A stretch of 6,159 nucleotides of DNA. Origin: Bacteroidales bacterium. Lineage in GTDB: Bacteria > Bacteroidota > Bacteroidia > Bacteroidales > WCHB1-69. The DNA lies in contig JAEEUY010000071.1 in the NCBI GenBank assembly GCA_016290715.1, positions 1 through 6,159 of the forward strand, in the 5' to 3' direction. This document shows positions 4,504 through 6,159 of this stretch, in pieces (within the stretch, counting starts at the first letter, position 1; each line of letters begins with the position of its first letter). The translations under genes and the position numbers were made by a program. The notes under the pieces are model-generated. The model saw only the letters and a list, made by a program, of their open reading frames with translations, ran no database searches and was not told the origin of the DNA.

Positions 4504-6159
4504 GAAAAAACTTTTACTTTTCTTTTCAATGTTGTGGTTTGTGTCTTTTACCATAGCGCAAAACACAACATTAAGTTATCAGGCCGTTGTACGTGATGAA
4601 CATAACCGGCTGGTACAGGATACTGATATTCCTATGGATATCAGCATTAACATAGAAGGCATAGAAAAATACTATGAAGAACGCACTGTCCGCACCAATC
4701 ACAATGGCGTAGTTTCCTTTCCCATCGGAGGAACAGGCCGCACATGGCCAGTGGCGGGACACCCAAGCGATGAACTTTCAACGGTTACAGGATGGGCCAA
4801 CGCTGCCATTACAGTAACATACCACCTGACCAACGGCGATGTTACCGTCAATTCGCCAGTGTCAGCTGTGCCATACGCGTTAGAAGTTCCTTCCTCCGCC
4901 ATTCCAGCACAAGTGCAAGCCGATTGGACGGAAACGTCAACCACCAGTGTCGCCTACATACAGAACAAACCGAACCTTGCCACCGTGGCCACATCAGGCG
5001 ACTACAACGATCTGAACAACACACCAGACCTCACCGTCTATGCCACCAACGCCCATCTGAACGACACCCTCAGCCATTATCTGAAGACCGAGGATCTTTG
5101 CACCAACATTGAAAGTAGCTGTACCAATGTGGCACTGAAAAACGCGAACAACGAATTCACAGGCAACAACAATTTTACTGGTACCAACACCGTGCCATTG
5201 GCTGTGGACAAGAACACGATGGCTTACACTTTGAGCGAAAAACAGGTGGTGGCCTACGAAGACCTTATCTTTGTTTTTGACAGTCTGATTCGCAAAATCA
5301 ACGTATTAGAAGCAGCTTTGGACAGTCTGATGAGAGCAACTCCTCCGACTGTAACATTAGCTTTAAGCGATATTTCCTCTAACTCTATAAAAGCTACTGC
5401 TACAGCTAATAGCAATGGTTCCACCATCACGGCCTACGAATTCTGCATTTCCGTGAACAGCGACATGAGCGCGCCCACCTGCTATAGCACTACTACTGCC
5501 AATTACACCTTCACCGGTCTGGATGCCTACACGACCTATTATGTGACCGCCAAGGCGACCAACCTTGCCGGTTCCGGTACATCCAGTGTGGTGAATGCCC
5601 GCACTCCCGCCCACGCGCCTGCAGGCATACTCAGCAGCGACCTTCCTTCCAAACCAACGGGGTTCCAAGTTACCGTCAGCAGTCTTGATTTCAAAGAGCC
5701 TACTGAAGGAACCGTACAGATTTTCTATAAGCAAGGAAGTGACTGCTCGGCCGATGAGGAGGGATTCACCGCGTGGCCCGTTTCAGGCACACTCACCACA
5801 GGTGCCGAATACACACAGAATCTCACAGGGCTTGAACCTCTCACCGACTATTGCGTGATGGTGAAATTGACCAATGCGGACAGCACCACCACCTATGGTC
5901 CCGTGAACACCACCAGCGGAGAAGACATTTCGCTGATTATCACGCCCGAAACTACGTCCCTGAGTCTGTGCGAAGGTGCCACAGTGAATGACCTGTTTTC
6001 TGCCGCACCTACCTTGGGAGACGTAGAGGAATACAGCTACGAATGGTCGGACGGCACCAACACATCCACCGACAATCCTGTCACGATGACGTTCAACACC
6101 CCAGGGGTCAAAACCATTATTTGTGTGGCTACACATACCACCGAAGGTTATATCATTAC
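4502..6159 (+). CDS. Large secreted modular adhesin-like protein, 3' end outside window
   Basis: The frame is open from the ATG at 4502 to the window edge, giving 552 complete codons with no stop. Residues 1-19 form a signal peptide (MKKLLLFF...FTIA, cleavage before Gln20). Residues of about 24-130 match the N-terminal module of many secreted Bacteroidota proteins: YQAVVRD (26-32), NHNGVVSFPIG (67-77) and SAVPYALEVPSSA (121-133). Residues of about 138-240 resemble phage tail-fibre repeats: ADWTETSTTSVAYIQNKPNL (140-159), SGDYNDLNNTPDL (165-177) and NNEFTGNNNFTG (216-227). Residues 255-276 form a coiled coil with Leu at 255, 262, 269 and 276. Fibronectin-III-like domains follow at about 281-368 and 384-470, then a PKD-like domain from about 478 (CEGATVNDLF, YSYEWSDG, NTPGVKTI). 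It is probably a fibrous surface adhesin; a T9SS sorting domain may lie beyond the edge but cannot be seen. The ligand is unknown. DNA is G/C-richer than the beta-helix gene (about 53-55% in sampled lines). Confidence 0.88.
   Translation, partial: MKKLLLFFSMLWFVSFTIAQNTTLSYQAVVRDEHNRLVQDTDIPMDISINIEGIEKYYEERTVRTNHNGVVSFPIGGTGRTWPVAGHPSDELSTVTGWANAAITVTYHLTNGDVTVNSPVSAVPYALEVPSSAIPAQVQADWTETSTTSVAYIQNKPNLATVATSGDYNDLNNTPDLTVYATNAHLNDTLSHYLKTEDLCTNIESSCTNVALKNANNEFTGNNNFTGTNTVPLAVDKNTMAYTLSEKQVVAYEDLIFVFDSLIRKINVLEAALDSLMRATPPTVTLALSDISSNSIKATATANSNGSTITAYEFCISVNSDMSAPTCYSTTTANYTFTGLDAYTTYYVTAKATNLAGSGTSSVVNARTPAHAPAGILSSDLPSKPTGFQVTVSSLDFKEPTEGTVQIFYKQGSDCSADEEGFTAWPVSGTLTTGAEYTQNLTGLEPLTDYCVMVKLTNADSTTTYGPVNTTSGEDISLIITPETTSLSLCEGATVNDLFSAAPTLGDVEEYSYEWSDGTNTSTDNPVTMTFNTPGVKTIICVATHTTEGYII

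Noticed and set aside
4792..5112. 106-codon plus-strand frame inside the gene at 4502
   Set aside because: It is in a different frame from the 552-codon secreted protein, whose domains continue through this stretch. The Arg/His/Ser-rich translation resembles an out-of-frame product.
5363..6136. Minus-strand frames of 123 and 117 codons near the right end
   Set aside because: Both are antisense to the FN3 and PKD domains of the gene at 4502 and show no motif; they are explained by its codon bias.

Overview
The window looks like chromosomal DNA of a Bacteroidota, most likely Bacteroidales, bacterium that has a type IX secretion system (T9SS). Evidence: the gene at 2401-3897 encodes a signal peptide and a C-terminal domain of the T9SS sorting type (FPNP motif, SGMYLLEV, final KKLQIR). 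The gene at 4502 starts with the YQAVVRD...VPYAL module common in secreted Bacteroidota proteins. The leaders are A/T-rich without a clear Shine-Dalgarno, and one TAnnTTTG-type -7 box is visible. All genes are on the + strand and read with the standard bacterial code. No tRNA, rRNA, CRISPR array, transposase or insertion sequence was seen.

Layout. (1) 1-655: the 3' end of hsdR, the motor/nuclease subunit of a type I restriction-modification system; only its C-terminal helical domain is inside the window. (2) 656-777: an intergenic gap with a weak candidate terminator and a Bacteroidota -7 promoter box. (3) 778-2355: a complete YjgR/DUF853-type HerA-FtsK-like ATPase. (4) 2356-2400: a 45-nt A/T-rich gap with a tandem 12-bp repeat. 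(5) 2401-3897: a complete secreted parallel beta-helix protein with a T9SS C-terminal signal. (6) 3898-4501: a gene-free, very A/T-rich stretch of about 600 nt with several inverted and direct repeats. (7) 4502-6159: the 5' part of a large secreted modular protein (Bacteroidota N-terminal module, phage-tail-fibre-like repeats, coiled coil, two fibronectin-III-like domains, a PKD-like domain) that runs off the right edge.

How the genes relate. HsdR and the YjgR-type ATPase act inside the cell on DNA or as NTP-driven motors; the other two are exported surface or extracellular proteins. I see no convincing single pathway joining all four. The 45-nt gap allows the beta-helix gene to be cotranscribed with the ATPase gene, while the last gene should have its own promoter. 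The least explained parts are the repeat-rich 600-nt intergenic region and the short tandem repeats just upstream of both secreted-protein genes. I do not see a clear new multi-gene system; the findings are candidates of modest strength.
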